In this document: in pieces, positions 41,080-51,127 of the stretch
Layout of the letters: every line of letters starts with the position of its first letter
Numbering within the stretch: the first letter of the stretch is position 1
DNA from: Variovorax flavidus
Lineage (GTDB): Bacteria; Pseudomonadota; Gammaproteobacteria; Burkholderiales; Burkholderiaceae_C
DNA length: 64,000 bases
Assembly: GCF_030317145.1 (NCBI RefSeq)
Contig: NZ_JASZYE010000001.1
Coordinates: 310,001-374,000, forward strand
Direction: 5' to 3'
Notes under the pieces: generated by a model
The model's input: the letters and a program-made list of their open reading frames with translations, nothing else
Database searches by the model: none
What the model was told of the DNA's origin: nothing
Translations under genes and position numbers: made by a program

Positions 41080-41690
41080 ACAAGCCGCGCGTGGGTGTCT
41101 TCGGCGGCGCTTTCGATCCGCCGCACAACGCCCACGTGTCGCTGGCCCAGGCGGCGCTGGCACAACTCGATCTGGCCGAGCTGCGCATCTTCCCGACCGG
41201 GCAGGCATGGCACAAGGACCGTTCCCTGAGTGCCGCCGACGATCGCCTCGCCATGACGCGGCTGGCCTTCGAAGGACATGCGAATACGGTGGTCGATGCG
41301 CGCGAGATTTCGCGTCCTGGCCCCACCTACACGCTCGACACCCTGCGGGAACTGCAACTCGAGCAGCCTGCGGTGCAACTGGTGCTGATCATGGGCGCGG
41401 ACCAGGCGATGTCGCTGCCGCGCTGGCACCGTTGGGAGGAGATTCTCTCGACCGCTATAATTTCCGTAGCATTTCGTGCAACATCCACGGGCTCTGCAGG
41501 TCCATTCGATCCCAGGACCCTGCCATCCGTGCCTTCCGGCGCGCGATTCGAAAAGCTCGAACTTCAGCCAATGGACACCAGCGCGACCGACATCCGGGCG
41601 CGCGCCGCGCGTGGCGAAGACCTTCGCGGTCTGGTTCCGGCGGCGGTTGCACGCTATATTGAACAACACCACCTCTACCGACCCGCCTGA
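41070..41690 (+). CDS. nadD: Nicotinate-nucleotide adenylyltransferase
   Basis: Makes deamido-NAD from nicotinate mononucleotide and ATP. The 206-residue product has the nucleotidyltransferase motif [15 protein letters not shown] near the N-terminus and the C-terminal [20 protein letters not shown] motif (ISSTxIR-like). The ATG at 41070 lies 10 bases before the hemF stop. A -10-like TATAAT is embedded in the coding region. rsfS follows with a one-base overlap. Confidence 0.94.
   Translation: MALNKPRVGVFGGAFDPPHNAHVSLAQAALAQLDLAELRIFPTGQAWHKDRSLSAADDRLAMTRLAFEGHANTVVDAREISRPGPTYTLDTLRELQLEQPAVQLVLIMGADQAMSLPRWHRWEEILSTAIISVAFRATSTGSAGPFDPRTLPSVPSGARFEKLELQPMDTSATDIRARAARGEDLRGLVPAAVARYIEQHHLYRPA
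41432..41461 (+). promoter_or_regulatory. Candidate internal promoter within nadD
   Basis: TTGGGA (41432-41437) and a perfect TATAAT (41456-41461) are separated by 18 bases inside nadD. It would drive rsfS and the genes behind it, starting at about 41468. Perfect -10 boxes are rare in GC-rich coding sequence, but selection on the protein could also explain it. Confidence 0.35.
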
Positions 41691-42340
41691 TGACCACTGA
41701 AGCCGCCGCCAAGAAAGACACCCAGAAACTCCAGAGAGCCATCATCGATGGCCTCGAGGACGTCAAGGCGCAGGACATACAGGTTTTCGACACCGAGCAT
41801 CTCTCTCCCTTGTTCGAGCGCGTGATCGTCGCCTCGGGCACGTCCAACCGCCAGACGAAGGCACTGGCTGCCAGCGTGCGGGACGCGGTGCGGGAGGCGG
41901 GCTTCAACAAGCCGAGGGTGGAGGGCGAGGCCAACGGCGAGTGGATCATCGTGGACTGCGGCGCCGCGGTGGCGCACATCATGCAACCCGCCATCCGCCA
42001 GTACTACCACCTCGAAGAGATCTGGGGCGACAAGCCCGTGCGCACCAAGCTGGGTGCGACGAAGCCCACCATCGCCAAGGCCTCGGAAGAAAAGGCGCCT
42101 GTCGCTGCGAAGAGCAGCACCTCCCTGCGCCGTTCGAGCGCCGCAAAGACGGCGATCCGTGCGGCCGAGCAGGCCGCCAAGCAGCAGAAGCCAGCCGCCA
42201 GGAAGACCGCGGCCAAGAAGACCGCAGCCAAGCCGGTGAAGACCATGGTCGTGAACAAGGCGCCTGCCAAGAAGGCCGCAGCGAAGAAGGCCCCCGCGGC
42301 CAAGAAGGTCGCGCGCAAGACCGCTTCCGCAAGGTCATGA
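41690..42340 (+). CDS. rsfS: Ribosome silencing factor RsfS with a Lys/Ala-rich tail
   Basis: Binds ribosomal protein L14 and blocks subunit joining in starvation. The first 120 residues are the RsfS domain ([36 protein letters not shown] and [14 protein letters not shown]). Residues from about 125 to 216 form an extension of low complexity, with many AAKK- and PAKK-type units, like histone H1 or AlgP tails. Typical RsfS proteins of enteric bacteria have about 105 residues, so the tail nearly doubles the protein. It may bind rRNA or DNA. Confidence 0.93.
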   Translation: MTTEAAAKKDTQKLQRAIIDGLEDVKAQDIQVFDTEHLSPLFERVIVASGTSNRQTKALAASVRDAVREAGFNKPRVEGEANGEWIIVDCGAAVAHIMQPAIRQYYHLEEIWGDKPVRTKLGATKPTIAKASEEKAPVAAKSSTSLRRSSAAKTAIRAAEQAAKQQKPAARKTAAKKTAAKPVKTMVVNKAPAKKAAAKKAPAAKKVARKTASARS

Positions 42341-42804
42341 AACTGCTGGTGGTCGCAGTCGGGCAGCGCATGCCTGACTGGGCGCAGACCGCCTGGGACG
42401 ACTACGCCAAGCGCTTCCCGCCCGAACTCAAGCTCGAACTCCGCGCCGTCAAGACCGAGCCGCGCGGCTCCAAGACGCTCGAAACACTCTACGCCGCCGA
42501 ACGCGAGCGGATCGAAGCCGCCATCGCGAAGGGCATGCGCATCGTCGCGCTTGACGAGCGGGGCACCGCGCTCACCACCAAGGCCCTGGCCGCTCGGCTG
42601 CAAGCCTGGCAAGGCGAGGGCGATGACGTTGCCCTGGTGATCGGCGGCCCGGACGGCCTGGATCCCGCATTCAAGGCGGCGGCTCACGAGCGCATCCGGC
42701 TCTCCGACCTGACCCTGCCGCATGCGATGGCGCGGGTGCTGCTGGTGGAGCAGTTGTATCGCGCCTGGTCGGTCAACGCCGGACATCCTTATCACCGCGA
42801 ATGA
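42337..42804 (+). CDS. rlmH: 23S rRNA (pseudouridine1915-N3)-methyltransferase RlmH
   Basis: A 155-residue SPOUT methyltransferase that modifies helix 69 of 23S rRNA. Conserved features are the N-terminal [15 protein letters not shown], the knot region [14 protein letters not shown] and the C-terminal [18 protein letters not shown], ending in GHPYHRE. It overlaps both rsfS and the maf gene by 4 bases. Confidence 0.96.
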   Translation: MKLLVVAVGQRMPDWAQTAWDDYAKRFPPELKLELRAVKTEPRGSKTLETLYAAERERIEAAIAKGMRIVALDERGTALTTKALAARLQAWQGEGDDVALVIGGPDGLDPAFKAAAHERIRLSDLTLPHAMARVLLVEQLYRAWSVNAGHPYHRE

Positions 42805-43409
42805 GCAGCTCAGACTTCATCTACCTGGCGTCGCAAAGTCCGCGCCGTGCCCAGTTGCTTGCGCAACTCGGCGTTCGTCACGAATTGCTGCTGGCGGCAC
42901 CCGATGAGGATGCGGAGGCGCTGGAAGCCGTGTTGCCGGGCGAGTCGCCGACGGCGTATGTGCAGCGGGTCACGGCGCTCAAGCTCGATGCCGCCGTGAC
43001 ACGGCACGAGCGGCTGGGCTTGCCCGCAGCACCCATCCTTTGCGCAGACACCACCGTCGCCATCGGGCGCACGATCCTCGGCAAGCCCGAGGACGAGCGC
43101 GATGCCGAGCGGATGCTCGGTCTGCTCTCGGGCCGCACCCACCGCGTCATGACCGCCATTGCGCTGCAGAACGGCCCGCAGCGGTACGCCGCACTCAATG
43201 TCTCGCACGTGCGCTTTGCCGCGGTCGAGGCGCAGCACATCGCCCACTACGTCGCCAGCGGCGAGCCGCTCGGCAAGGCCGGCGCTTACGCCATCCAGGG
43301 GCGGGCGGCAGCGTTCATCGAACACATCAGCGGCTCGCATTCGGGCATCATGGGCCTCCCGATGTTCGAGACTGCCCAGTTGCTGCGCCAAGCCGGCTTC
43401 AGGCTCTAG
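42801..43409 (+). CDS. maf: Nucleoside triphosphate pyrophosphatase, Maf family
   Basis: House-cleaning pyrophosphatase acting on modified or pyrimidine nucleoside triphosphates. The 202-residue product has the Maf signature [16 protein letters not shown], the catalytic Asp region [10 protein letters not shown] and the [18 protein letters not shown] block. It belongs to the same operon as rlmH and rng; rng starts 7 bases later. Confidence 0.93.
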   Translation: MSSSDFIYLASQSPRRAQLLAQLGVRHELLLAAPDEDAEALEAVLPGESPTAYVQRVTALKLDAAVTRHERLGLPAAPILCADTTVAIGRTILGKPEDERDAERMLGLLSGRTHRVMTAIALQNGPQRYAALNVSHVRFAAVEAQHIAHYVASGEPLGKAGAYAIQGRAAAFIEHISGSHSGIMGLPMFETAQLLRQAGFRL

Positions 43410-43416
43410 AAAACAG

Positions 43417-44943
<1,527 letters not shown>

Positions 44944-44995
44944 CTCGCCCCCAGGCTTCGCGCACTTCGTGTCGCTGCGCCTTCCCCCTGCCGGG
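44944..44995 (+). repeat. Intergenic repeat, truncated copy C
   Basis: Directly after the rng stop the sequence repeats the first half of copies A and B (CCCCCAGGCTTCGCGCACTT onwards, ending at the C-run hairpin) and then diverges. The second hairpin of the family is replaced by a different GC hairpin with arms 45002-45009 and 45015-45022 (CCGGCCGC/GCGGCCGG, loop TTCGG). It lies between the converging rng and msbA genes, where the hairpin might help end transcription from both sides, but there is no T tract. Confidence 0.65.
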
Positions 44996-45058
44996 CGCGG
45001 GCCGGCCGCTTCGGGCGGCCGGGCGCGGCGGCCCTCACGCAGTTGGACCGTTGAGTGG

Positions 45059-46843
45059 CTACAGCGTGGGGTCCTGGCCGGGCTGCGCGCCTCGTACTGC
45101 GAGGTTTTGCAGGCGCGCGTAGAGGCCATCGAACGCCATCAATTGGGCATGGCTGCCTTGTTCGGCGATACGTCCATGGTCCATGACGACGATGCGGTCC
45201 GCGTGCTGAATCGTCGAGAGACGGTGCGCGACGATCAGCGTCGTCCGGCCTTGCATCAGTCGCTGAAGGGCCTCCTGCACCGACCGTTCGGATTCGGTGT
45301 CGAGCGCCGAGGTGGCCTCGTCCAGCAGGAGGATCGGTGCATTCTTGTACAAGGCCCGGGCGATCGCGAGGCGCTGGCGCTGGCCGCCCGAGAGCTGGGT
45401 CGCGTTGTGGCCGAGCACAGTGTCGATGCCCTGCGGCAGGCTCTCGACATGGACCGTGAGGTTGGCGGCCGCGACGCATTCGTTGACTCGGTTGCGGTCG
45501 ATCTCCGCGCCGAGCGCCACGTTGGCGGCCAGGGTGTCGTTGAGCATCACGACGTCCTGGCTCACCATCGCGAACTGTGCGCGCAGGCTCTTGAGTTGCC
45601 ATTGGCCGATGTCTTGCCCGTCCAGCAGCACTTCGCCCCCACTGGGCAGCACGAAGCGCGGCAGCAGGTTGACCAGCGTGGTCTTGCCCGACCCGGACGG
45701 GCCGACGAAGGCCACCGTCTCGCCGGGCTCGATCGTCAGATCGACGTCATCGAGCGCGCGTGCTTCATCCTCGCCACGGTAGTTGACTCGGGCCTTGCGC
45801 AGTTCGATGCGTCCCTCGGCGCGTTGTGTCTCATAGCGGCCCTGGGGCTCGGAACCGACGCTGTCGACGAGTTCGAGGCCGCGCTCGAGCGCTGCAAGTC
45901 CGCGGGTGATCGGATTCGCCATGTCCGCGAGCCGGCGGATCGGCGCGATCAGCATCAGCATCGCCGCGATGTACGCGACGAAGCCGCCGACGGTCAGGCC
46001 CTGTTCGTTGCTTTGCCAGAGCGCAATCACCACCACCACCGACAACGCGACAGCGGCCAGCAGTTGCGTGAGCGGCGTCATCGCGGCCGATGCGATGGTC
46101 GACTTCACCGCAAGCCGGTTGAGGCTGTGGCTCAGCCGCTCGAAGCGGTCGGTCTGGCTCGCCTCGGCGTTGTGCAGCCGCACCACGCGGTGCGCCAGCA
46201 CGTTCTCCTCGACCACGTAGGCGAGTTCGTCGGTGGCGATCTGGCCGAGCCGGGTCAGGTGATAGAGCCGCTTGGACAGCACCTTCATGATCCAGCCGAC
46301 GCCCGGCACCAGCACGCCGACGATGAGCGTGAGCTTCCAGTTCAGGTAGAGCAGATAGAACAGCAGCGCAATCAGCGTCAGGCCATCGCGCGAGAGGCCC
46401 AGCAGCGCTTGAACCAGCAGCATGCCGCCGGTCTGAACTTCATACACGACCGTGTTCGACAGCGTGCTGGCCGACTGCCGCGAGAAGAGGGCGAGCTCGG
46501 CCGCAAGAAGCTTCTGGAACAACATCCGCCGAAGCCGCTGCATGCCCTCGTTGGCAATGCGCGCAAGTGCATATTGCGAAATGAACTGGGCAAGCCCGCG
46601 CACGGCAAAGAGAAGGATCATCGCCACCGGCACGATCCACAACGCGAGCTGCCCGCGCGTGAACCCGCGATCGAGCAGCGGCTTGACGAGCGCAGGCATC
46701 AGCGGCTCGGTCAGAGCGGCAATGAGAGCGGTGAAGAATCCGAGAGCCCACCAGCGGCGTGAGCCACCAAACCAGGTCATCAGGCGCGCGAGTCGTCGCG
46801 TCAAGGGGGGGCGCGCTACTTCGGCGGCGGGGGAGGGCTGCAT
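45059..46843 (-). CDS. msbA: Lipid A/phospholipid ABC exporter MsbA
   Basis: Half-transporter that flips core-lipid A across the inner membrane. The 594-residue product has six membrane helices in the first 330 residues and one ATPase domain with Walker A FVGPSGSGKTTL, signature TQLSGGQRQRLAIARAL, Walker B ILLLDEATSALD and the switch His in VAHRLSTIQHAD. The start at 46843 gives MQPSPAAEVARP; frames to 46894 or 46924 are open without a better ribosome site, so the exact start is uncertain. It is divergent from tolB. Confidence 0.9.
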   Translation of the reverse strand: MQPSPAAEVARPPLTRRLARLMTWFGGSRRWWALGFFTALIAALTEPLMPALVKPLLDRGFTRGQLALWIVPVAMILLFAVRGLAQFISQYALARIANEGMQRLRRMLFQKLLAAELALFSRQSASTLSNTVVYEVQTGGMLLVQALLGLSRDGLTLIALLFYLLYLNWKLTLIVGVLVPGVGWIMKVLSKRLYHLTRLGQIATDELAYVVEENVLAHRVVRLHNAEASQTDRFERLSHSLNRLAVKSTIASAAMTPLTQLLAAVALSVVVVIALWQSNEQGLTVGGFVAYIAAMLMLIAPIRRLADMANPITRGLAALERGLELVDSVGSEPQGRYETQRAEGRIELRKARVNYRGEDEARALDDVDLTIEPGETVAFVGPSGSGKTTLVNLLPRFVLPSGGEVLLDGQDIGQWQLKSLRAQFAMVSQDVVMLNDTLAANVALGAEIDRNRVNECVAAANLTVHVESLPQGIDTVLGHNATQLSGGQRQRLAIARALYKNAPILLLDEATSALDTESERSVQEALQRLMQGRTTLIVAHRLSTIQHADRIVVMDHGRIAEQGSHAQLMAFDGLYARLQNLAVRGAQPGQDPTL

Positions 46844-46992
46844 GGCGGCGCATTCTACGGGCGCGGCTTGTCTGTAGGACCGGGCCGAATTCATACACGT
46901 TTTGTGACGCCGTGACCATTGCAATGTGTACCATGTGAGATCTTTTCAGTCCGAGACAAGAAACTAAATCCTCGGAACCCTCTCCGAACTGC

Positions 46993-48309
46993 ATGAAAAA
47001 GCCGTTGCAAGACTTTCCCCCAGCCCCTTCTTCATCGTTCTTCGCTCGCCGCGCCTTGATTGCGGCCCTCGCCGCCTCCCCAGTGCTCCCCTCATTCGCC
47101 CAGTTTCGGGTCGAGGTGTCGGGCGTTGGCGTGACGCAGCTGCCGATCGCGCTTGCCCCGTTCAAGGGGGAGGATGGCTCGCCCCAGAAGATTTCCGCGA
47201 TCGTCCAGGCCGACCTCGAGCGCAGCGGGCAGTTCCGCGGCGTCGATGCCTCCGGCCAATCGCTCGATGAAACTTCCCGTCCCGACCTGAGCCTGTGGCG
47301 CCAGCGCACTGCCGACTCGCTGGTCGTGGGCAGCGTCAACCGGCTGGCCGATGGCCGCTTCGATGTGCGCTTCCGTTTGTGGGACGTGGTGCGTGGCCAG
47401 GACCTCGGAGGCCAGAGCTACACCGTGCCCCAGGCCGACCTCCGGCTCGCAGCGCATCGGATTGCGGACTATGTCTACGAGAAATTGACCGGCGAGAAGG
47501 GCATCTTCTCGACCCGCATCGCCTATGTCACCAAGGGCGGCACGCGCTTCAGCCTGTGGGTCGCCGATGCCGATGGCGAAAACGCCCAGGCCGCGCTCGC
47601 GAGCCCGGAGCCGATCATTTCCCCTCGGTGGTCACCCACCGGCACACAACTCGCGTACGTGTCGTTCGAATCGCGCAAGCCTGTGGTGTACGTGCACAAC
47701 GTGGCGAGCGGACAGCGGCGCCTGGTGGCCAACTTCAAGGGCAACAACAGCGCGCCGGCCTGGGCGCCGGATGGCGGCACGCTGGCCGTCACGCTCAGTC
47801 GCGACGGAGGGTCGCAGCTATTCACGATCCCGTCGACGGGCGGTGAACCGCGACGCCTCACGCAGAGCGCCAGCATCGACACCGAGCCGACGTACTCTGC
47901 AGACGGCAGTTCGATCTACTTCGTGAGCGATCGCGGTGGTGCTCCGCAGATCTACAAGATGGGCGCCAATGGCGGCAACCCGACACGGGTGACTTTCAGC
48001 GGCACCTACAACATCTCTCCGGCAATCAGCGGCGATGGCCGGTGGTTGGCCTACATCTCGCGCGTAGGGGGCGGGTTCAAACTCCACGTGATGGAACTGG
48101 CGACGGGCAACGTGCAGGCAATTACCGACACGACCGCCGATGAGCGACCCAGTTTCGCCCCGAACAGCAAGCTGATCGTCTACGCCACCCGGCTGCAAGG
48201 CCGCGAAGCGCTGATGACCACGACGCTGGACGGAAAAATAAAAGCACGCCTGGCGGGACAGGCCGGAGACATCCGCGAACCGGACTGGGGTCCGTTTCAA
48301 AAGCAATGA
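46993..48309 (+). CDS. tolB: Tol-Pal system beta-propeller protein TolB
   Basis: Periplasmic partner of Pal in the Tol-Pal envelope system that draws in the outer membrane during division. The 438-residue product has an N-terminal signal region (RRALIAALAASPVLPSFAQ), an N-domain (about 35-160) and repeated propeller strands such as PRWSPTGTQLAYVSF, PAWAPDGGTLAVTL and PTYSADGSSIYFVS. pal and cpoB follow. tolQ, tolR and tolA are not upstream, where msbA is divergent instead. Confidence 0.95.
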   Translation: MKKPLQDFPPAPSSSFFARRALIAALAASPVLPSFAQFRVEVSGVGVTQLPIALAPFKGEDGSPQKISAIVQADLERSGQFRGVDASGQSLDETSRPDLSLWRQRTADSLVVGSVNRLADGRFDVRFRLWDVVRGQDLGGQSYTVPQADLRLAAHRIADYVYEKLTGEKGIFSTRIAYVTKGGTRFSLWVADADGENAQAALASPEPIISPRWSPTGTQLAYVSFESRKPVVYVHNVASGQRRLVANFKGNNSAPAWAPDGGTLAVTLSRDGGSQLFTIPSTGGEPRRLTQSASIDTEPTYSADGSSIYFVSDRGGAPQIYKMGANGGNPTRVTFSGTYNISPAISGDGRWLAYISRVGGGFKLHVMELATGNVQAITDTTADERPSFAPNSKLIVYATRLQGREALMTTTLDGKIKARLAGQAGDIREPDWGPFQKQ

Positions 48310-48329
48310 TTAACTTGAGGAGTTCGAAA

Positions 48330-48842
48330 ATGTTGAAACGTACGATTTATTCGTTGGCCATCGTGGCGCTGATCGCCGGTTGCTCGTCGGGCACGAAGCT
48401 CAACGACACGCCGGTGGTTGACCGCAACGCCGGCCAAGGCTCGGGTGGGGCGGCCAGCGGCGTTGCGCCGGTCAGCATCGACCCGAATGCGCAAACCGCT
48501 CAGGGCCCGGTTGGCGTGGCGCGAATCATCTACTTCGATTTCGACAGCTACACCGTCAAGCCCGAGTTCCAGCAACTCATCGACGGCCATGCACGCTTCC
48601 TCAAGGCGAACCCGAATCGCCGCATCTCTATCGAAGGTCACACCGACGAACGCGGCGGCCGCGAGTACAACCTCGCGCTGGGCCAGAAGCGTTCCGAAGC
48701 CGTGCGTCGTTCGCTGGTGCTCCTGGGTGTTTCCGACAGCCAGATCGAAGCTGTGAGCTTCGGCAAGGAGAAGCCCGCGGCCCAAGGCTCGGGCGAAGAC
48801 GCCTGGGCGCAAAACCGCCGCGCTGAAATCACCTACCGTTGA
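48330..48842 (+). CDS. pal: Peptidoglycan-associated lipoprotein Pal
   Basis: Outer membrane lipoprotein that binds peptidoglycan and TolB. The 170-residue precursor has a lipoprotein signal (MLKRTIYSLAIVALIAGCSS, lipidated Cys18), a Gly/Ala-rich linker, and an OmpA-like domain with IYFDFDSYTVKPEFQQLI and ISIEGHTDERGGREYN. The ATG at 48330 has GAGGAG about 9 bases upstream; the earlier ATG at 48306 overlaps tolB and would put eight residues before the signal peptide. Confidence 0.96.
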   Translation: MLKRTIYSLAIVALIAGCSSGTKLNDTPVVDRNAGQGSGGAASGVAPVSIDPNAQTAQGPVGVARIIYFDFDSYTVKPEFQQLIDGHARFLKANPNRRISIEGHTDERGGREYNLALGQKRSEAVRRSLVLLGVSDSQIEAVSFGKEKPAAQGSGEDAWAQNRRAEITYR

Positions 48843-49594
48843 TGATGCGCGGTGTTTCCTTGCGAGGGGCGGCCCTCGCAGTCACCTTGCTGTGCGCCTC
48901 ACTGGGCGCGCAGGCTGCGCTGTTCGAGGATGACGAGGCCCGCCGCGCCATCCTCGACCTGCGCCAGCGCGTCGAGGCCATGCGCTTGCAGAGCGAGCAG
49001 CGCCAGAACGACGAAAACGCGCAACTGCGCCGGAGCCTTCTCGATCTGCAAAACCAGATCGAACAGATGCGCGGCGACCTGGCGCGCATGACCGGGCAGA
49101 ACGAACAGCTCACGCGAACCGTGACTGAAATGCAGCAGCGTCAGACGGAAGTCGACGACAAGCTCAAGAAGAACGAGCCTTCGAAGGTGGCCGTCGATGG
49201 CCGCGAGTTCACGGCCGATCCTCGCGAGAAGGCCGACTTCGATGCGGCGCTGGGAATCTTCAGGGCTGGCCAGTTCGCACAGGCGCAGACGGCCTTCGCC
49301 GAGTTCGTCAAACGCTATCCGCAAAGCGGCTACAACGCGTCCGCGCTGTTCTGGCTCGGCAATGCGCAATACGCGACACGCAATTACAACGAGGCCATCG
49401 CCAACTTCAGGTCCATGCTGTCGCTGGCTCCCGATCACGCGAAGGCCCCTGAAGCAGTCTTGTCCATCGCCAACTGCCAGATCGAATTGAAGGACACGCG
49501 CGCGGCGCGCCGTACGCTCGAAGACCTGACCAAGGCCTACCCGCAGTCCGAAGCTGCGCAGGCGGGACGCGAGCGCCTCTCGCGACTTCGCTAA
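48842..49594 (+). CDS. cpoB: Cell division coordinator CpoB (YbgF)
   Basis: Periplasmic protein that links Tol-Pal action to septal peptidoglycan synthesis. The 250-residue product has a signal peptide ending A-Q-A, a coiled coil (about 25-105, RRAILDLRQRVEAMRLQSEQ onwards) for trimerisation, and a TPR domain (about 125-250) with repeats such as FDAALGIFRAGQFAQAQTAF and ALFWLGNAQYATRNYNEAI. The start ATG overlaps the pal stop by one base; a second ATG follows immediately. Confidence 0.94.
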   Translation: MMRGVSLRGAALAVTLLCASLGAQAALFEDDEARRAILDLRQRVEAMRLQSEQRQNDENAQLRRSLLDLQNQIEQMRGDLARMTGQNEQLTRTVTEMQQRQTEVDDKLKKNEPSKVAVDGREFTADPREKADFDAALGIFRAGQFAQAQTAFAEFVKRYPQSGYNASALFWLGNAQYATRNYNEAIANFRSMLSLAPDHAKAPEAVLSIANCQIELKDTRAARRTLEDLTKAYPQSEAAQAGRERLSRLR

Positions 49595-49607
49595 CCTCGG
49601 CTGCATC

Positions 49608-50417
49608 TTGTCGAGCATTGTTTCCCCCGTCGCTACGGACGACGCCGATCTGGCCCGCCGCTTCGGCGGGCTCGAGCGTCTCTACGGCGTAGCGGGCGCT
49701 GCTGCCATCCGCGATGCGCATGTGCTGGTCGCCGGCATCGGCGGCGTCGGCTCGTGGGCCGTCGAGGCGCTGGCACGCAGCGGAGTGGGGCGGCTGACAC
49801 TGGTCGACCTCGATCACATCGCCGAATCCAACATCAACCGCCAGATCCATGCGCTGGACGCCACAGTGGGCCAAGCCAAGGTCGAGGCCATGCGCGACCG
49901 GATCGCACAGATCAACCCGGCTTGCAAGGTGCTTGCACTGGACGAGTTCGTGGAGCCGGGCAATTGGGTCCAACTGCTTGCCACGGCACAAGCAGCGAAC
50001 GGCCCCGCTGCTGCGGTCATCGATGCATGCGACCAGGTGAGAGCCAAGGTGGCCATGGCTGCATGGGCACGCGACGCGGGCGCAGGCTTCATCACGGTGG
50101 GCGCAGCGGGCGGCAAGCGCTTGGCGCACAAGGTCGACATTGACGACCTTGCGCTGGTCACCCACGATCCCTTGCTTGCGCAGCTTCGGCAGCGACTGCG
50201 CAAGGAGCACGGCGCACCGCGCGAGGGCCGCAAAATCGGCGTGACCTGCGTCTTCAGTCGCGAGAGCGTGGCGCCGCCCGACGCCTCGTGCGCGGTGGAA
50301 GGCGATGGTTCGCTCAACTGCCACGGCTATGGGTCCGTGGTGAGCGTGACGGCCACCTTCGGACAATGTGCTGCAGGCTGGGTTCTCGATGGGATTGCAC
50401 GAAAAGCCACGCTATAA
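49608..50417 (+). CDS. tcdA: tRNA threonylcarbamoyladenosine dehydratase
   Basis: E1-like enzyme that cyclises t6A to ct6A at tRNA position 37. The 269-residue protein has the ATP-binding loop VLVAGIGGVGSWAVEALARS, the acidic nucleotide site VDLDHIAESNINRQ, and the late Cys in IGVTCVFSRES. The only start with the right N-terminus is TTG at 49608, 13 bases after cpoB. Its stop codon overlaps a TATAAT that probably serves the following tRNA-Lys gene, whose product is a substrate class of this enzyme. Confidence 0.92.
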   Translation: MSSIVSPVATDDADLARRFGGLERLYGVAGAAAIRDAHVLVAGIGGVGSWAVEALARSGVGRLTLVDLDHIAESNINRQIHALDATVGQAKVEAMRDRIAQINPACKVLALDEFVEPGNWVQLLATAQAANGPAAAVIDACDQVRAKVAMAAWARDAGAGFITVGAAGGKRLAHKVDIDDLALVTHDPLLAQLRQRLRKEHGAPREGRKIGVTCVFSRESVAPPDASCAVEGDGSLNCHGYGSVVSVTATFGQCAAGWVLDGIARKATL

Positions 50418-50418
50418 T
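50413..50418 (+). promoter_or_regulatory. -10 box of the tRNA-Lys gene
   Basis: A perfect TATAAT overlaps the tcdA stop codon, 57 bases before the tRNA. The best -35 candidate (TTGCAC, 50395-50400) is only 12 bases away, so the -35 match is poor. Position and sequence still suit a tRNA promoter. Confidence 0.45.
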
Positions 50419-50474
50419 CTTGGGCTTTGCCGGATTCTGTGCCGGCGAAGATCTGGTCAAAGAAATCTGGTAAT

Positions 50475-50550
50475 GGGACGTTAGCTCAGTTGGTAGAGCA
50501 GCGGACTTTTAATCCGTTGGTCACTGGTTCGAATCCAGTACGTCCTACCA
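50475..50550 (+). tRNA. tRNA-Lys (anticodon UUU)
   Basis: A 76-base cloverleaf with encoded CCA. The acceptor stem pairs GGGACGT with ACGTCCT, the D-arm contains AGCTCAGTTGGTAGAGC, the anticodon loop is CTTTTAA giving anticodon TTT, and the T-arm has GGTTCGAATCC. A strong terminator follows 19 bases later. tRNA genes are common integration sites, but no repeat of its 3' end was noticed elsewhere in the window. Confidence 0.97.
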
Positions 50551-50569
50551 TTCACCGTTGAATCGCAAG

Positions 50570-50601
50570 AAGCCCGCTGTCGCAAGACAGCGGGCTTTTT
50601 T
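50570..50601 (+). terminator. Rho-independent terminator of tRNA-Lys
   Basis: A 12-bp perfect stem (arms 50570-50581 and 50586-50597) with a GCAA tetraloop and a T tract at 50596-50601. It ends the tcdA/tRNA-Lys transcript and separates it from the polysaccharide locus. Confidence 0.95.
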
Positions 50602-51127
50602 CTTGCCGGACGATCAGCGTTATCGCAGCGCTTGCAGGCGGCGCAAACCGGCGCGACTGTCCTTTGTTCGTCAATGGTTGGGCGAATAAAAAGTTCTATT
50701 TGTTGTGAATTAAGATGCCTTTTATGGAATCGCATCAATAGGGCTTTAGGCTCGTAAAAAGAATATTCCAAATTATCAATGGAAAATTCTTTTTGAGTCG
50801 CGATCATTTCTCTTTGTCGGTCTTGTGCGATTCCTTGTAATTCGCCGCTGATATAGTTCGCCCGAATTAATTGGTGGGTTCTGAATTCCGAGAAGCGGCG
50901 ACAGCGCCCGTTCATTTCAATTGCGGGACTTCGTGTCGGGTTTCATCCCTCGGGCTTTTTTTGCTGCGGTGGCGAGTTCCTGTCGCGAGCGGCTTCGCTC
51001 AACATGTTTTCTAGATTTTTTGCTCGACCCGAGACTTTCGAGTCGGTGGTGATTGTGTGTTCGCGCGTCGAACGCCCATTGCCGATTCCCTCTGCCTATG
51101 CAGTGTTTGTCCAAAGTCTTCGCGGAT
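50602..51127. other. AT-richer intergenic region before the polysaccharide locus
   Basis: About 525 bases carry no supported gene. The left two thirds are clearly richer in A and T than the surrounding housekeeping genes. A 144-codon minus frame (50481-50915) runs through the terminator and the tRNA and is rejected. The region must hold the promoter and leader of the wza operon; no convincing -35/-10 pair and no RfaH-type ops element were recognised. Confidence 0.5.

Noticed and set aside
50475-50550. tRNA-Lys as attachment site of a genomic island
   Set aside because: No integrase gene and no second copy of the tRNA 3' end were noticed in the following 13 kb; the neighbouring locus is an ordinary polysaccharide cluster.
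50481-50915. 144-codon minus-strand frame between tRNA-Lys and wza
   Set aside because: It passes through the tRNA and its terminator, has no ribosome site and no recognisable motif.
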